NCBI GenBank assembly: GCA_030148805.1
Contig: JASBSS010000017.1
Location: 1-64,000 of the forward strand
DNA from: Thiogranum sp.
GTDB lineage: Bacteria; Pseudomonadota; Gammaproteobacteria; DSM-19610
Length of the DNA stretch: 64,000 nucleotides
Reading direction: 5' to 3'
The notes under the pieces are model-generated. The model had not been told where the DNA came from. It did not search any database and saw only the letters and a program-made list of their open reading frames with translations. Shown one piece after another: positions 33,450 to 43,278 of this stretch (position 1 is its first letter; the number at the start of each line of letters is the position of its first letter). A program made the translations under genes and the position numbers.

Positions 33450-36314
33450 ATGTACCAGATTGGCGAAAAAGATTTCGGCACGCCCCCCAGGGAGGCGGCC
33501 ACCCGGGTGAGCCTTGAGATCGACGGCGTCGAGGTCAGCGTGCCCGCGGGCACCTCGCTGTTGCGCGCCGCCGCGCTCACCGGCGTGCAGATCCCCAAAC
33601 TGTGCGCCACCGATACCCTGGAGGCATACGGTTCCTGCCGCCTGTGCCTGGTGGAGATCGACGGCCGGCGCGGCTACCCGGCGGCCTGCACCACGCCGGC
33701 CGAGGACGGCATGAAAGTGCGGACCGAGACGCCGCGCCTGGCCGAGCTGCGCCGCGGCGTGATGGAGCTCTACATCTCCGACCACCCGCTCGACTGTCTC
33801 ACCTGCCCGACCAATGGCAACTGTGAGTTGCAGACCATGGCCGGCGCGGTGGGGCTGCGCGCGGTGCGTTACGGCTACGCCGGCAGCAACCATCTGGGGG
33901 ACGCCAAGGACGCGTCCAACCCCTACTTCACCTACGATCCGAGCAAATGCATCGTCTGCAGTCGCTGCGTGCGCGCCTGTGAGGACATCCAGGGCACCTA
34001 CGCGCTGACCCTCGACGGGCGCGGTTTCGACTCGCGGGTGGCGGCCGGTCAGAACGAGGCGTTCATGGACTCCGAGTGCGTCTCCTGCGGCGCCTGCGTG
34101 CAGGCCTGCCCTACCGCCGCGCTCACCGAGAACTCCCTCATCCGCCAGGGTCAACCCGATCACAGTGTGGTGACCACCTGCGCCTACTGCGGCGTGGGCT
34201 GCGCCTTCAAGGCGGAGATGAAAGGCAATGAAGTGGTGCGCATGCTGCCTTACAAAGAGGGCAAGGCCAACGAGGGACACGCCTGCGTCAAGGGGCGCTT
34301 TGCCTGGAACTATGCCACCCATCGCGATCGCATCTTGCGCCCGATGATCCGCCGCAGCATCGACGAGCCCTGGCAGGAGGTGTCGTGGGACGATGCGATC
34401 GCCTATGCGGCCGGCGAGTTCAAACGCATCCAGGCCACTCATGGCGCGCAGGCCATCGGCGGTATCGTGTCCTCGCGCTGCACCAACGAGGAGGACTACC
34501 TGGTGCAGAAACTGGTGCGCGCGGCCTTCGGCAACAACAATGTCGACACCTGCGCGCGGGTGTGCCATTCGCCCACCGGCTACGGCCTGAAGCAGACCCT
34601 GGGCGAATCGGCCGGCACCCAGGCGTTCAAGTCGGTGGAGAAAGCCGACGTGATTGTGCTCATCGGCGCCAACCCCACCGACGGTCACCCGGTGTTCGCC
34701 GCGCGCATGAAACGCCGCCTGCGCCAGGGCGCGAAGCTGATCGTCATCGACCCGCGCAGCATCGACCTGGTGCGCTCGCCGCACGTGCGCGCGGCCTATC
34801 ACCTGAAGCTGAAGCCGGGCACCAACGTCGCCGTGATCAGCGCCATGGCGCACGTGCTGGTCACCGAGAACCTGGTGGACGAGGGCTTCGTCAAGGCGCG
34901 CTGCGACGCGCAGTCGTTCGCCGACTGGAAGGCGTTCGCCGCCCGGGCGGACAATTCCCCCGAAGCGCTGCAGGCGGTCACGGGGGTGCCGGCCGAGACG
35001 CTGCGCCAGGCCACGCGTCTGTACGCCGGCGCCGGCAACGGGGCGATCTATTACGGTCTGGGGGTCACCGAGCACGCGCAGGGTTCCACCATGGTCATGG
35101 GCATCGCCAACCTCGCCATGGCCACGGGCAACATCGGCCGCGAGGGCGTGGGCGTCAATCCGTTGCGCGGTCAGAACAACGTCCAGGGCTCCTGCGACAT
35201 GGGTTCCTTTCCGCACGAGTTGCCCGGTTACCGCCACGTCTCCGATGACGCCACGCGCGCGCGCTTCGAGGCCGCCTGGCAGGTGCGCATCGAGCCGCAA
35301 CCCGGGCTGCGGATTCCCAACATGTTCGACGCCGCGCTGGACGGCAGTTTCAAGGGCCTGTATTGCCAGGGCGAGGACATCGTGCAGTCCGACCCCAACA
35401 CCCAGCACGTCGCCGCGGCGCTGCGGGCGATGGAATGCATCGTGGTGCAGGACCTGTTCCTCAACGAGACGGCGAAATACGCGCATGTGTTCCTGCCGGG
35501 CTCGTCGTTTCTGGAACGCGACGGCACCTTCACCAACGCCGAGCGGCGGATTTCGCGCATCCGCCAGGTGATGCCGCCCCGGGCGGGCCTGGCGGACTGG
35601 GAGGTCACCATGGCCCTGTCCAACGCGCTGGGCTATCCCATGAACTACCGGCATCCGGGCGAGATCATGGACGAGATCGCCGCGCTGACGCCGAGTTTCG
35701 CGGGGGTGAGCTATGCCAAGCTCGACCAGCTGGGGAGTCTGCAATGGCCGTGCAACGCGCAGGCGCCGGAGGGCACCCCGGTGATGCACGTCGACGAATT
35801 CGTGCGCGGCAAGGGCCGCTTCTTCGTCACCCGATACATTCCCAGCGACGAGAAGGTGACCTCCCGGTTCCCCCTGATTCTGACCACCGGCCGCATCCTG
35901 TCGCAGTACAATGTCGGCGCGCAGACGCGGCGCACGGAGAACGTCCGCTGGCACGACGAGGATCGCATCGAGATCCATCCCCACGACGCCGAGGAGCGCG
36001 GCATCACCGAGGGCGGCTGGGTCGGGGTCGAATCGCGCGCCGGGCAGACGGTGTTGCGCGCCACCCTCAGCGAGCGGGTACAGCCGGGGGTGGTCTACAC
36101 CACCTTCCACTTCCCCGAGTCCGGGGCCAATGTCATCACCACCGACAACTCGGACTGGGCGACCAATTGCCCGGAATACAAGGTCACCGCGGTCCAGCTC
36201 AGCGCCGTCACCCAACCCTCGGCCTGGCAGCGACACTACCAGGCCTTCAACCGCCGGCAGTTGCAACTGCTCCACCAGGCCGCGGACGCGCCGGCGGTGG
36301 TGGACGAAGACTGA
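33450..36314 (+). CDS. fdsA: NAD-dependent formate dehydrogenase alpha (catalytic) subunit
   Basis: Oxidises formate to CO2 at a bis-MGD molybdenum (or tungsten) centre; 954 residues. In order: a [2Fe-2S] ferredoxin domain (LCATDTLEAYGSCRLCLVE), a His-Cys cluster region (DHPLDCLTCPTNGNC), two ferredoxin-type [4Fe-4S] motifs (CIVCSRCVRACED and CVSCGACVQACP), and the CAYCGVGC cluster. The molybdopterin domain carries the metal-ligand Cys in VDTCARVCHSPT at about residue 368, a TGC codon, so cysteine and not selenocysteine. GGAGGAACC precedes ATG 33450. It provides the last step after the H4MPT pathway. Confidence 0.95.
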   Translation: MYQIGEKDFGTPPREAATRVSLEIDGVEVSVPAGTSLLRAAALTGVQIPKLCATDTLEAYGSCRLCLVEIDGRRGYPAACTTPAEDGMKVRTETPRLAELRRGVMELYISDHPLDCLTCPTNGNCELQTMAGAVGLRAVRYGYAGSNHLGDAKDASNPYFTYDPSKCIVCSRCVRACEDIQGTYALTLDGRGFDSRVAAGQNEAFMDSECVSCGACVQACPTAALTENSLIRQGQPDHSVVTTCAYCGVGCAFKAEMKGNEVVRMLPYKEGKANEGHACVKGRFAWNYATHRDRILRPMIRRSIDEPWQEVSWDDAIAYAAGEFKRIQATHGAQAIGGIVSSRCTNEEDYLVQKLVRAAFGNNNVDTCARVCHSPTGYGLKQTLGESAGTQAFKSVEKADVIVLIGANPTDGHPVFAARMKRRLRQGAKLIVIDPRSIDLVRSPHVRAAYHLKLKPGTNVAVISAMAHVLVTENLVDEGFVKARCDAQSFADWKAFAARADNSPEALQAVTGVPAETLRQATRLYAGAGNGAIYYGLGVTEHAQGSTMVMGIANLAMATGNIGREGVGVNPLRGQNNVQGSCDMGSFPHELPGYRHVSDDATRARFEAAWQVRIEPQPGLRIPNMFDAALDGSFKGLYCQGEDIVQSDPNTQHVAAALRAMECIVVQDLFLNETAKYAHVFLPGSSFLERDGTFTNAERRISRIRQVMPPRAGLADWEVTMALSNALGYPMNYRHPGEIMDEIAALTPSFAGVSYAKLDQLGSLQWPCNAQAPEGTPVMHVDEFVRGKGRFFVTRYIPSDEKVTSRFPLILTTGRILSQYNVGAQTRRTENVRWHDEDRIEIHPHDAEERGITEGGWVGVESRAGQTVLRATLSERVQPGVVYTTFHFPESGANVITTDNSDWATNCPEYKVTAVQLSAVTQPSAWQRHYQAFNRRQLQLLHQAADAPAVVDED

Positions 36315-37180
36315 TGCCGCTGGCGCCCAGGTTCCCGGACGGCGACACGGCGCCAGGCGCCGCGGGCTATTGCGCCGTGTCCACCCTGGCCTGGCAGGAA
36401 GGTCAGGCGCGCGCGGCCAGCGACTATGTCGCCGACGAAGTGCCGCTGGCGCTCGAGTACAACGGGATTTCGCACGCCGTGATGCTGGTGACACCGACCG
36501 ACCTGGAGGACATGGCCGTCGGTTTCAGTCTCACCGAGGGCATCGTCAGCGACATCAGCGACATCCGGGGTATCGAGATCGTCGCCACGGACCCGGGGCT
36601 GACCGCCAGGATCGCCGTCTCGGGGGAATGTTTCCTGCGCTTGAAGACGCGGCGGCGCTCGCTGGCCGGACGCACCGGCTGTGGCCTGTGCGGGGCGCAA
36701 AGCCTGCAGCAGGTGTATCGCCTACCGACGCCGGTGAACAACACCCGCCTGCGTTTCTCCCCCGCGGCACTACAGCGCGCGTTCGGCGCCCTGCACGCCG
36801 GCCAGACGCTGATGCACAAGACCGGCGCCACCCACGCCGCGGCCTGGGCGGACGCCAGCGGGCGGATCAAGCTCACGCGCGAGGATGTCGGCCGGCACAA
36901 CGCCCTGGACAAGCTCATCGGCGCGCTGGCGCGCCGGGGCGCGCCCACCGGCGGCGGTCTGGCCCTGGTCACCAGCCGCGCCAGCTATGAGATGGTGCTC
37001 AAAACGGCCGCTGCGGGGATCGGCTGTCTGGCCGCGGTGTCGGCGCCGACGGCACTGGCGGTCCGGCTGGCGCAGGCGACGCGGCTGACGCTGCTGGGCT
37101 TCGTGCGCGGGCAACGCCTGGTCGTCTACACTCACGCGCAGCGCCTCGATACCGGCTGCGCCCCGAGCGCGCCCGCATGA
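36314..37180 (+). CDS. fdhD: Formate dehydrogenase sulfurtransferase/accessory protein FdhD
   Basis: Delivers sulfur to the molybdenum cofactor of formate dehydrogenase (called FdsC in fds operons). It has 288 residues. The essential Cys pair is in GRTGCGLCGAQS, and the family motifs THAAAW, EDVGRHNALDKLIG and TSRASYEMVLKTA are present. ATG 36314 shares one base with the fdsA stop. Operon position between fdsA and fdsD is typical. Confidence 0.95.
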   Translation: MPLAPRFPDGDTAPGAAGYCAVSTLAWQEGQARAASDYVADEVPLALEYNGISHAVMLVTPTDLEDMAVGFSLTEGIVSDISDIRGIEIVATDPGLTARIAVSGECFLRLKTRRRSLAGRTGCGLCGAQSLQQVYRLPTPVNNTRLRFSPAALQRAFGALHAGQTLMHKTGATHAAAWADASGRIKLTREDVGRHNALDKLIGALARRGAPTGGGLALVTSRASYEMVLKTAAAGIGCLAAVSAPTALAVRLAQATRLTLLGFVRGQRLVVYTHAQRLDTGCAPSAPA

Positions 37181-37401
37181 ACCGCCACAACCTGGTCAGG
37201 ATGGCCAACCAGATCGGGGCGTTCTTCGAGAGCTTCCCCGATCGCGAGCAGGCGCGCGAGGAGATCGCCAACCATCTGCTCCGGTTCTGGGAGCCGCGCA
37301 TGCGCGCCCAACTGCTCGCCCAGATGGACTCCGAACCCGACGACGGCTTGAGCACCATCGTTCGCGAAACCCTTGCCACCCACAGGCCGCGGCTGCTGTG
37401 A
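37177..37401 (+). CDS. fdsD: NAD-dependent formate dehydrogenase delta subunit
   Basis: A small soluble protein of 74 residues needed for formate dehydrogenase maturation or stability. MANQIGAFFESFPDREQA and NHLLRFWEPRMRAQLLAQ match the FdsD family. ATG 37177 overlaps fdhD by 4 nt, placing it last in the fds operon. Confidence 0.92.
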   Translation: MNRHNLVRMANQIGAFFESFPDREQAREEIANHLLRFWEPRMRAQLLAQMDSEPDDGLSTIVRETLATHRPRLL

Positions 37402-37438
37402 AGCTACCGCCGCGCCCACCGACGCCTTGGAGGAACCC

Positions 37439-37984
37439 ATGCGCCCGTCCGTGCTGATGTTGACCCTGTCGCTGTCCACCGCCGCCGTGCGCGCCGACGA
37501 CGCTCCCCCACCGGTGCCGCCGGACTACCCCAGCCACCGGAGCACCAGCGAATGCGGCGACGCGCAGGAGTTGCGCCAACTGCGCGAAAGCCTCATGCGC
37601 TACAACCTGAGCCGCGTCGAGATCGCCGCGGTGCTGCGCAAGATGGCCGCCAAGTACCGGCTGGAAGGTGACACGCGCACGGGTTTGCTGGCGTTCGCCA
37701 GCAGCTTCGAACAGATGCGCCAGAATCTGCCGGCGCCGGATCCGGACTCGGCCGAATTCCGCAATTTCGACTTCAGGCTGGGGCTGAGCTTCGCCGCGCT
37801 GACGCTCTACCTGAATACGCGCGACCCGTCGCTGGCCCGCCACTTCAGCCGCGATCGTGGCGACCCGGGCAGCGACCTCGGGCTCTACCTGGCCTCGCTG
37901 GACAGCAGCCGCGCCGGCTATTTCTCCCGGTTGGAACGCGCCACGGCGCGCCACCGCCCGGCTCCCGGGCAGACCTGCCGCTGA
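37439..37984 (+). CDS. Uncharacterised periplasmic protein
   Basis: A 181-residue protein with a signal peptide (PSVLMLTLSLSTAAVRADD), helical and charged afterwards: ECGDAQELRQLRESLMRY and EIAAVLRKMAAKYRLEGD. I do not recognise the family. GGAGGAACCC immediately before ATG 37439 is a strong ribosome-binding site, and the gene follows fdsD by 37 nt. It may belong to the fds transcript, but its role in formate metabolism is not shown. Confidence 0.65.
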   Translation: MRPSVLMLTLSLSTAAVRADDAPPPVPPDYPSHRSTSECGDAQELRQLRESLMRYNLSRVEIAAVLRKMAAKYRLEGDTRTGLLAFASSFEQMRQNLPAPDPDSAEFRNFDFRLGLSFAALTLYLNTRDPSLARHFSRDRGDPGSDLGLYLASLDSSRAGYFSRLERATARHRPAPGQTCR

Positions 37985-38294
37985 TGGCCGGCCCGATTGT
38001 ATAAATACGGACACACCGACGTGGCTGTAGTGTTCCAGATTGCTACATTTCTCGGACACTCTGTGACCCGTTTGCGGCACACGGCGGTGGCACAGGGCGC
38101 TCCTGTCCCGGGTCCGGCGCGGCCGGGATCTCCTCCCGAAAAGGTAAAAAATACAAAGCTTTTGTGTGGATTTGGTCACCCACCCCAGTGATCCCCCGAC
38201 AGCCGCCAGCGCCGGGGGCGCCTTCCCCTGCGCCTACACCCGGTATGGATCCTGCTCTTACATTCCCAACCCTGTCTACCTAACGGATGCTCCC
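37985..38294 (+). promoter_or_regulatory. Intergenic region upstream of the sigma-54 activator operon
   Basis: No gene in about 310 nt. It holds a TGTATAAAT (-10-like) at 37999-38006 and GTGTTCC-N17-GGACAC, an inverted repeat, at about 38030-38058. It also has CTGTGAC at 38061, which resembles the CTGTGACAG sites at 56.6 kb, and ACAAA-GCT-TTTGT at 38153-38165. A GG-N10-GC sigma-54 promoter is not present. Confidence 0.4.
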
Positions 38295-40259
38295 ATGGAA
38301 ATATCAAAAGCGCTTTCCCGGCACCGCGAGTTTGTACTTTCCATCGCCTCGGGCGAAATCAGCGACGCCTCGGTGGATTCACGCATCTCCGCCTCCTGGC
38401 GTCGCTGTATCCAGGACTATGGGCTGGATCCGAAGGACCCGCCCGAGACCGTCGACGTCGGTGCCGACGTGCTGCAGGAGCACCAGGAGCGCCTCGGCAG
38501 CCTGCTGTCGATCGCCAGGGTGGAGATGACCAACCTCTATCAGCAGATCGCCGGCAGCGGCCACTCCATCATGCTCACCGACAATTCCGGCCTGGTGCTC
38601 AACTACGTCGGCGACCCTGCGTTCGGCGCCACCGCGGCGGCGGCGGGCCTGCGCGAGGGCGCGCAGTGGACGGAAAGCCTGCAGGGGACCAACGGGATGG
38701 GCACCTGCCTGGCCGACGGCGCCCCGGTGGTGGTGCATCAAAACGAGCATTTCTTCGGCAGCAACCTGCTGTTGACCTGTACCGCCGCGCCGATCATGGA
38801 CGCCGACGAGCGCGTGATCGCGGTGCTCGACGCCTCCAGCGAGTCGGCCCGTGCCCAGCAACACACCATGGCCCTGGTCAACATGTCCGCCAAGATGATC
38901 GAGAACCGCGTCTTCCTGTCGAGCTTCAGGAAGCACTTCATCCTTCACTTCCACAGCCGCGCCGAGTTCATCAACACCCTGGGCGAGGGTCTCATCGCCT
39001 TTCGCGGCGATGGCAGCGTGTTGGCCGCCAACCGCAGCGCCCTGTTCCAGCTGGATTACAAGGGCCTGGCCGAAGTCCGCGCGCGCTCCATCGAAGAGCT
39101 GTTCGACAACGCCTCCACCCTGCTGAAACATTCGCTCCGCCCGCTGCTCAAGGCGGTGCCGATCTACGAGACGCGCCACGCCCACCGCTTCTTCGGCATC
39201 GTGCAGGTCCCGGACACCCGGCAGGTGTTCGGTCTCAGCGCGGCACCGTCGGCGCGCGACCCGGGCAGCGTCGCGAGCAAGGGGCACGAGGCGCTGAATG
39301 CGTTGGAGTTCGGCGACACCCAGATGCGCCGCAACATCCGCGTCGCCCAACGCGTCCTGGACCGCGAAATACCGATTCTGGTGACCGGCGAGAGCGGCAC
39401 CGGCAAGGGCGTGTTCGCCAAGGCGCTGCATCTGGCCAGCGAGCGCGCCGACAAACCCTTTGTCGCCATCAATTGCGCCTCCATTCCGGAGGCACTGATT
39501 GAAAGCGAGCTGTTCGGTTACAAGCCCGGTGCGTTTACCGGGGCCAGCCGACGCGGCAACGCCGGAAAAATCGTCCAGGCCGACGGCGGTACGTTGTTTC
39601 TCGACGAGATCGGCGATATGCCCTTGTCGTTGCAGGCGCGCCTGCTACGCGTGCTGGAGGAAAAGGAAGTCGTCCCTCTCGGCGGTCACGAACCGGTTTC
39701 GGTGGACCTGCGCGTCATCAGCGCCACCCACCGCGATCTGCGGGCCATGGTGACCGAGGGCGAGTTTCGCGAGGACCTGTTCTACCGCTTGCAGGGCATC
39801 AAGATCTGTCTGCCCGCGTTGCGCGAACGCGCCGACAAACGCGAACTGATCCGTCGCCTGATCGCGCTGGAGAACATCGACCGCCAGCCCCCCGTGGAGG
39901 CCGACGAGGCGGTGGTCGACCAACTGGCCAGCCACGACTGGCCCGGCAATATACGCCAGCTGCGCAATGTCCTGAAAACACTGCTGGCGCTGTCGGAAAG
40001 CGGCCATCTCGTCCACAGCAGCCTGATCGGGGAACTGCTGTGGGATGTGCGCGACACGGCCCAAGCCGGCGTGCAGCAGGAATCGCTCGGCGACGACCGG
40101 GAAAGCTCGGACCCGCTCAGAAACGCCGAACGGGAGGCCTTATTGCAGGAACTGGAGCGCCACCACTGGAACGTATCCAGCACCGCCCGGCGTTTGAAAC
40201 TGAGTCGCAACACCCTGTACCGGAAGATGAAACGTTGTCGTATCGCGTTACCGAAATGA
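38295..40259 (+). CDS. AcoR-type sigma-54-dependent transcription activator
   Basis: A 654-residue enhancer-binding protein. The N-terminal half has [18 protein letters not shown], the typical AcoR start. A GAF domain follows at about 80-190 ([33 protein letters not shown]). The AAA+ domain has Walker A GESGTGKG (about 365-372), the sigma-54 contact GAFTGAS (about 412-418) and Walker [14 protein letters not shown] Fis-type HTH ends the protein ([20 protein letters not shown]). All parts are intact. It heads a plus-strand run of C1-cofactor genes. The likely targets are the sigma-54 promoters at 56.56 and 56.78 kb. Confidence 0.9.
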   Translation: MEISKALSRHREFVLSIASGEISDASVDSRISASWRRCIQDYGLDPKDPPETVDVGADVLQEHQERLGSLLSIARVEMTNLYQQIAGSGHSIMLTDNSGLVLNYVGDPAFGATAAAAGLREGAQWTESLQGTNGMGTCLADGAPVVVHQNEHFFGSNLLLTCTAAPIMDADERVIAVLDASSESARAQQHTMALVNMSAKMIENRVFLSSFRKHFILHFHSRAEFINTLGEGLIAFRGDGSVLAANRSALFQLDYKGLAEVRARSIEELFDNASTLLKHSLRPLLKAVPIYETRHAHRFFGIVQVPDTRQVFGLSAAPSARDPGSVASKGHEALNALEFGDTQMRRNIRVAQRVLDREIPILVTGESGTGKGVFAKALHLASERADKPFVAINCASIPEALIESELFGYKPGAFTGASRRGNAGKIVQADGGTLFLDEIGDMPLSLQARLLRVLEEKEVVPLGGHEPVSVDLRVISATHRDLRAMVTEGEFREDLFYRLQGIKICLPALRERADKRELIRRLIALENIDRQPPVEADEAVVDQLASHDWPGNIRQLRNVLKTLLALSESGHLVHSSLIGELLWDVRDTAQAGVQQESLGDDRESSDPLRNAEREALLQELERHHWNVSSTARRLKLSRNTLYRKMKRCRIALPK

Positions 40260-40789
40260 GCCGCCGCGACGGGCTCGTCCCGGATAAGGAGACTTCAAGC
40301 TTCTCCGTCAGCGTGAACCCCGGTGCGCTGCATTTCAACGCCGCGCATTTCATCACCGTCAACGACAGCTGCGAGAATCTGCACGGGCACAACTTTCACG
40401 TCCGCGTCAGCGCCTCCGGGCGGAGCGATGGTGACGCCTTGGTGATCGATTTCGTCCTCCTGAACCGGCTGGCGGAGCAGATCTGTCGCCAATTGCACGA
40501 CAAGATCCTCCTGCCGGCCACCAGCGGCGAAATGGACATCGAAGAGCGCGACGATTGCTATCATGTCCAGGGCCACGGCAAGCGTTTCATGTTTCCGGTG
40601 GAGAACTGCTGTCTGCTGCCGGTGAGCAACACCACCGCGGAAATGCTCGCCTGGCACATCTGCAACCTGCTCGGGGAAGCGCTCGGTCGACGCAACGCGC
40701 TGCAAAACGTGCACGAGCTCGAGGTCGCCGTCGAGGAGGCCGACTGCCAATGGGGCATCGTCCGGCAACGGGTCGGCACGCATGGGTAA
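40256..40789 (+). CDS. 6-pyruvoyltetrahydropterin synthase-like protein (archaeal type)
   Basis: PTPS/QueD superfamily, 177 residues. The zinc ligands are H in FNAAHFITV and both H in CENLHGHNFHVRV, which also supplies the catalytic Cys. A longer insert (VEERDDCYHV-type region) and FPVENCCLLPVSNTTAEMLAWHI resemble the archaeal group used in methanopterin synthesis. Start ATG 40256 overlaps the activator's TGA (ATGA). A role in making the 6-hydroxymethylpterin of H4MPT is inferred from neighbours. Confidence 0.8.
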   Translation: MSRRDGLVPDKETSSFSVSVNPGALHFNAAHFITVNDSCENLHGHNFHVRVSASGRSDGDALVIDFVLLNRLAEQICRQLHDKILLPATSGEMDIEERDDCYHVQGHGKRFMFPVENCCLLPVSNTTAEMLAWHICNLLGEALGRRNALQNVHELEVAVEEADCQWGIVRQRVGTHG

Positions 40790-41339
40790 GTCCCGCCATG
40801 CCCGCCTGGCCTGGGCGATCACCGGCTCCGGACACTACCTGCACGAGTGCATGGCGCTGATGCGCGACTACGGCGAGGTCGATCTCTTCCTCAGCGCGGC
40901 CGCCGCGGAGGTGCTCGCCATGTATGGCTACCGCCTGGACGAACTGCGAGCCGAGATACGGGTGTTTCGCGACAACAGCGCCAGCTCGGTGCCGGTGGGC
41001 CTGTTCTACGAAGGGCGCTATCACTCCCTGGTGATCGCCCCGGCGACCTCGAACACCATCGCCAAATGCGCCTATGGCATTTCCGACAGCCTGGTCACCA
41101 ACATCTTCGCCCAGGCCGGCAAATGCCGCCTGCCCGCGATCGTGTTCGCCTGCGATACCGCCCCGGAGCTGCAAAGCCAGGCGCCACGGGAAACCGTCAC
41201 GGTCTATCCCCGACCCATTGATCTGGACAACGTCACCCGGCTGAGCCGCTTCGAGCAGACCTGCATCGTCTCGGATGTGGAGCAGCTGCGACAGGCGCTC
41301 GGCCTCGCCTCGCCATGCCTGAACGCATCGCCTTCCTGA
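40782..41339 (+). CDS. dmrB: Dihydromethanopterin reductase-like flavoprotein
   Basis: A 185-residue flavoprotein of the archaeoflavoprotein/DmrB group, expected to reduce dihydromethanopterin to H4MPT with an electron donor. The FMN-binding core is visible: ARLAWAITGSGHYLHECM, LVIAPATSNTIAKCAYGISD and SLVTNIFAQAGKCRLP. ATG 40782 overlaps the PTPS gene by 8 nt. The enzyme would finish the pterin made by the neighbouring genes. Other flavoprotein roles cannot be excluded. Confidence 0.75.
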   Translation: MGKSRHARLAWAITGSGHYLHECMALMRDYGEVDLFLSAAAAEVLAMYGYRLDELRAEIRVFRDNSASSVPVGLFYEGRYHSLVIAPATSNTIAKCAYGISDSLVTNIFAQAGKCRLPAIVFACDTAPELQSQAPRETVTVYPRPIDLDNVTRLSRFEQTCIVSDVEQLRQALGLASPCLNASPS

Positions 41340-42709
41340 CCGGTCGCCTCGCCGAGCCCAGTCTGCGCCGCGTGCTCGACGCCCTGGCGGACAAGAGCTT
41401 CGAGGCGGACGTGCGCCAACTGGGGATCAACGTCGCCGGGCTGCTGACCAGCGACATGATCCGCCGGCGCATGCCGCGCGCCGAGGCCGATCGCATCATC
41501 GTGCCGGGGCGCTGCCGCGGCGACCTCGACGCGCTGAGTCGCCATTACGGCGTACCGGTGCTGCGCGGACCCGACGATCTGAAGGATCTCCCGGCCTACC
41601 TGGGCCACGGCGCGCGGACGCCCGACCTCAGCGGCTACGACATCCGCATCTTCGCCGAAATCGTCGACGCGCCGGCACTCGACATCGCCCAGATCCTGGC
41701 GCGCGCGCAGCGCTATCGCGACGCCGGCGCCGACGTCATCGACGTCGGCTGCCTGCCGGACACGCCGTTTCCGCACTTGAGCGAAACCGTCCGGGCCCTG
41801 CGCGACAGCGGTTTCGTGGTCAGCGTGGATTCCATGAACAGCGCCGAGCTGCTCGCCGGTGCCCGCGCCGGCGCCGACTACCTGCTGAGCCTGAACGAAC
41901 AGACCCTCTGGGTGGCCGACGAGGTGGAGGCCACCCCCGTCCTGGTGCCGACCGGTGATGGGGGTCTGGCGTCCCTGCTGCGGGCGATGGAGCGCCTGGA
42001 TCTGGCCGCGCGACCCTATCTCGCCGACCCCATACTCGACCCGCCGCTGCTCGGGTTCACCGAGTCGATCGCCCGCTATCGCGAGCTTCGTCGCCGGCGC
42101 CCGGAGGTCGAGATGTTGCTGGGCGTGGGCAACGTCAGCGAACTGCTCGACGCGGACACCGCCGGTGTCAACGCGCTGTTGGCGGCCATCGCCGCCGAAC
42201 TTTCGATCCACAATGTGCTCACCACCCAGGTCAGCGCCCACGCCCGCCGGGCCGTGCACGAGCTGGACGCGGCCCGCCGCCTTGTCCATCGCGCGCGCCT
42301 GGACGCATCGCTGGCGCGGGATATCGACCCGCGCCTCCTGGCGCTGCACGAACGCCATCCGTTTCCCTACCAACCCGAGGAGATCGCGCAGACGGCGGCG
42401 GCCGTGCGCGACCCCAGCTACCGGATCGAGGTCAGCGCGGCGGGCCTGCATCTGTATAACCGCGACGGCCTGAAAAGCGCCCACGATCCGTTCACGCTGT
42501 TCGCGCAACTCTCGCTCGGCACGGACACCGGGCACGCCTTCTACCTCGGCGTGGAACTGGCCCGCGCGCAGATCGCCTGGCAGCTCGGCAAGCGCTATGT
42601 GCAGGACCAGGAGCTGCGTTGGGGTTGCGCCAGCGACACGCCGGCCGAGGACCTGGAGTCCCAGGCGGCGCCCGGCGCGACGCGCCTTGAAACGGGAACG
42701 CGTCCATGA
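41315..42709 (+). CDS. Dihydropteroate synthase-related protein (H4MPT cluster type)
   Basis: A 464-residue protein with a TIM-barrel pterin-binding region: IFAEIVDAPALDIAQIL, DAGADVIDVGCLPDTPFPHL, GFVVSVDSMNSAELL and NVLTTQVSAHARRAVHELD. It is the larger DHPS-like protein found in bacterial H4MPT clusters. It probably acts on a pterin intermediate, although coupling of the pterin in methanopterin is by beta-RFA rather than pABA alone. ATG 41315 lies 25 nt inside the dmrB 3' end. The exact reaction is not established. Confidence 0.7.
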   Translation: MPERIAFLTGRLAEPSLRRVLDALADKSFEADVRQLGINVAGLLTSDMIRRRMPRAEADRIIVPGRCRGDLDALSRHYGVPVLRGPDDLKDLPAYLGHGARTPDLSGYDIRIFAEIVDAPALDIAQILARAQRYRDAGADVIDVGCLPDTPFPHLSETVRALRDSGFVVSVDSMNSAELLAGARAGADYLLSLNEQTLWVADEVEATPVLVPTGDGGLASLLRAMERLDLAARPYLADPILDPPLLGFTESIARYRELRRRRPEVEMLLGVGNVSELLDADTAGVNALLAAIAAELSIHNVLTTQVSAHARRAVHELDAARRLVHRARLDASLARDIDPRLLALHERHPFPYQPEEIAQTAAAVRDPSYRIEVSAAGLHLYNRDGLKSAHDPFTLFAQLSLGTDTGHAFYLGVELARAQIAWQLGKRYVQDQELRWGCASDTPAEDLESQAAPGATRLETGTRP

Positions 42710-43278
42710 TCCGGGAAACCCTGGTCACCAGCCTGTCCGCCGACGGCGGCCCCCACCTCGCCCCCATGGGGGTGCAGGCGCAGGGCGATCGGTTGCTGCT
42801 GGCGCCCTTTCGCCCCTCGCGTTCGCTGGACAATCTGCTGCGCGCGCGCTGCGCGGTGATCAACTACTGCGACGACGTGCGTATCTTCGCCGGCTGCCTG
42901 ACCGGCCGCCGCGACTGGCCGCTGTGCGCGGCCGAGAAGATACCCGGCTTCAGGCTGCGCGACGCGCTCGCCCACGCGGAGGTCGTCATCGAGGAAGTCG
43001 AGGAGGATCCGCTGCGCCCGCGGCTGCATTGCCGGGTGGTGTTCGAGGCGGTACACGCCGGGTTTCGCGGCTTCAACCGCGCCCAGAGCGCGGTGCTCGA
43101 GGCGGCGATCCTGGTCAGCCGCCTGTCGCTGCTGCCGGCGGAGAAGATCGACAGCGAGATCGAGTACTTGAAGATCGCCGTGGACAAAACCGCCGGCCGG
43201 GCGGAAAAGCAGGCCTGGAGCTGGTTGATGCAGGCCATCGTCGCGCATCGCGCCAACGCCCGGGAGCCGCGCCCGTGA
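42706..43278 (+). CDS. DUF447-family protein (flavin-type split barrel)
   Basis: A 190-residue protein of the DUF447 family found in methanogens and H4MPT-using bacteria. Visible features are PHLAPMGVQAQGDRLLLAPF and VINYCDDVRIFAGCLTGR, a split-barrel flavin-binding layout, followed by a helical tail SEIEYLKIAVDKTAG. ATG 42706 overlaps the previous gene by 4 nt. No reaction is known; cofactor biosynthesis is suggested only by context. Confidence 0.7.
   Translation: MIRETLVTSLSADGGPHLAPMGVQAQGDRLLLAPFRPSRSLDNLLRARCAVINYCDDVRIFAGCLTGRRDWPLCAAEKIPGFRLRDALAHAEVVIEEVEEDPLRPRLHCRVVFEAVHAGFRGFNRAQSAVLEAAILVSRLSLLPAEKIDSEIEYLKIAVDKTAGRAEKQAWSWLMQAIVAHRANAREPRP

Noticed and set aside
34545-34570. Selenocysteine in the formate dehydrogenase catalytic subunit
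   Set aside because: The metal-ligand position is TGC (Cys), so no UGA recoding is needed.
33375-36494. A 1039-codon frame antisense to fdsA
   Set aside because: Mirror frame of a clear catalytic subunit; no motif and no ribosome-binding site.
38088-38110. sigma-54 promoter TGGCACAGGGCGCTCC before the activator gene
   Set aside because: GG and GC are 8 nt apart rather than 10, so the required spacing fails.
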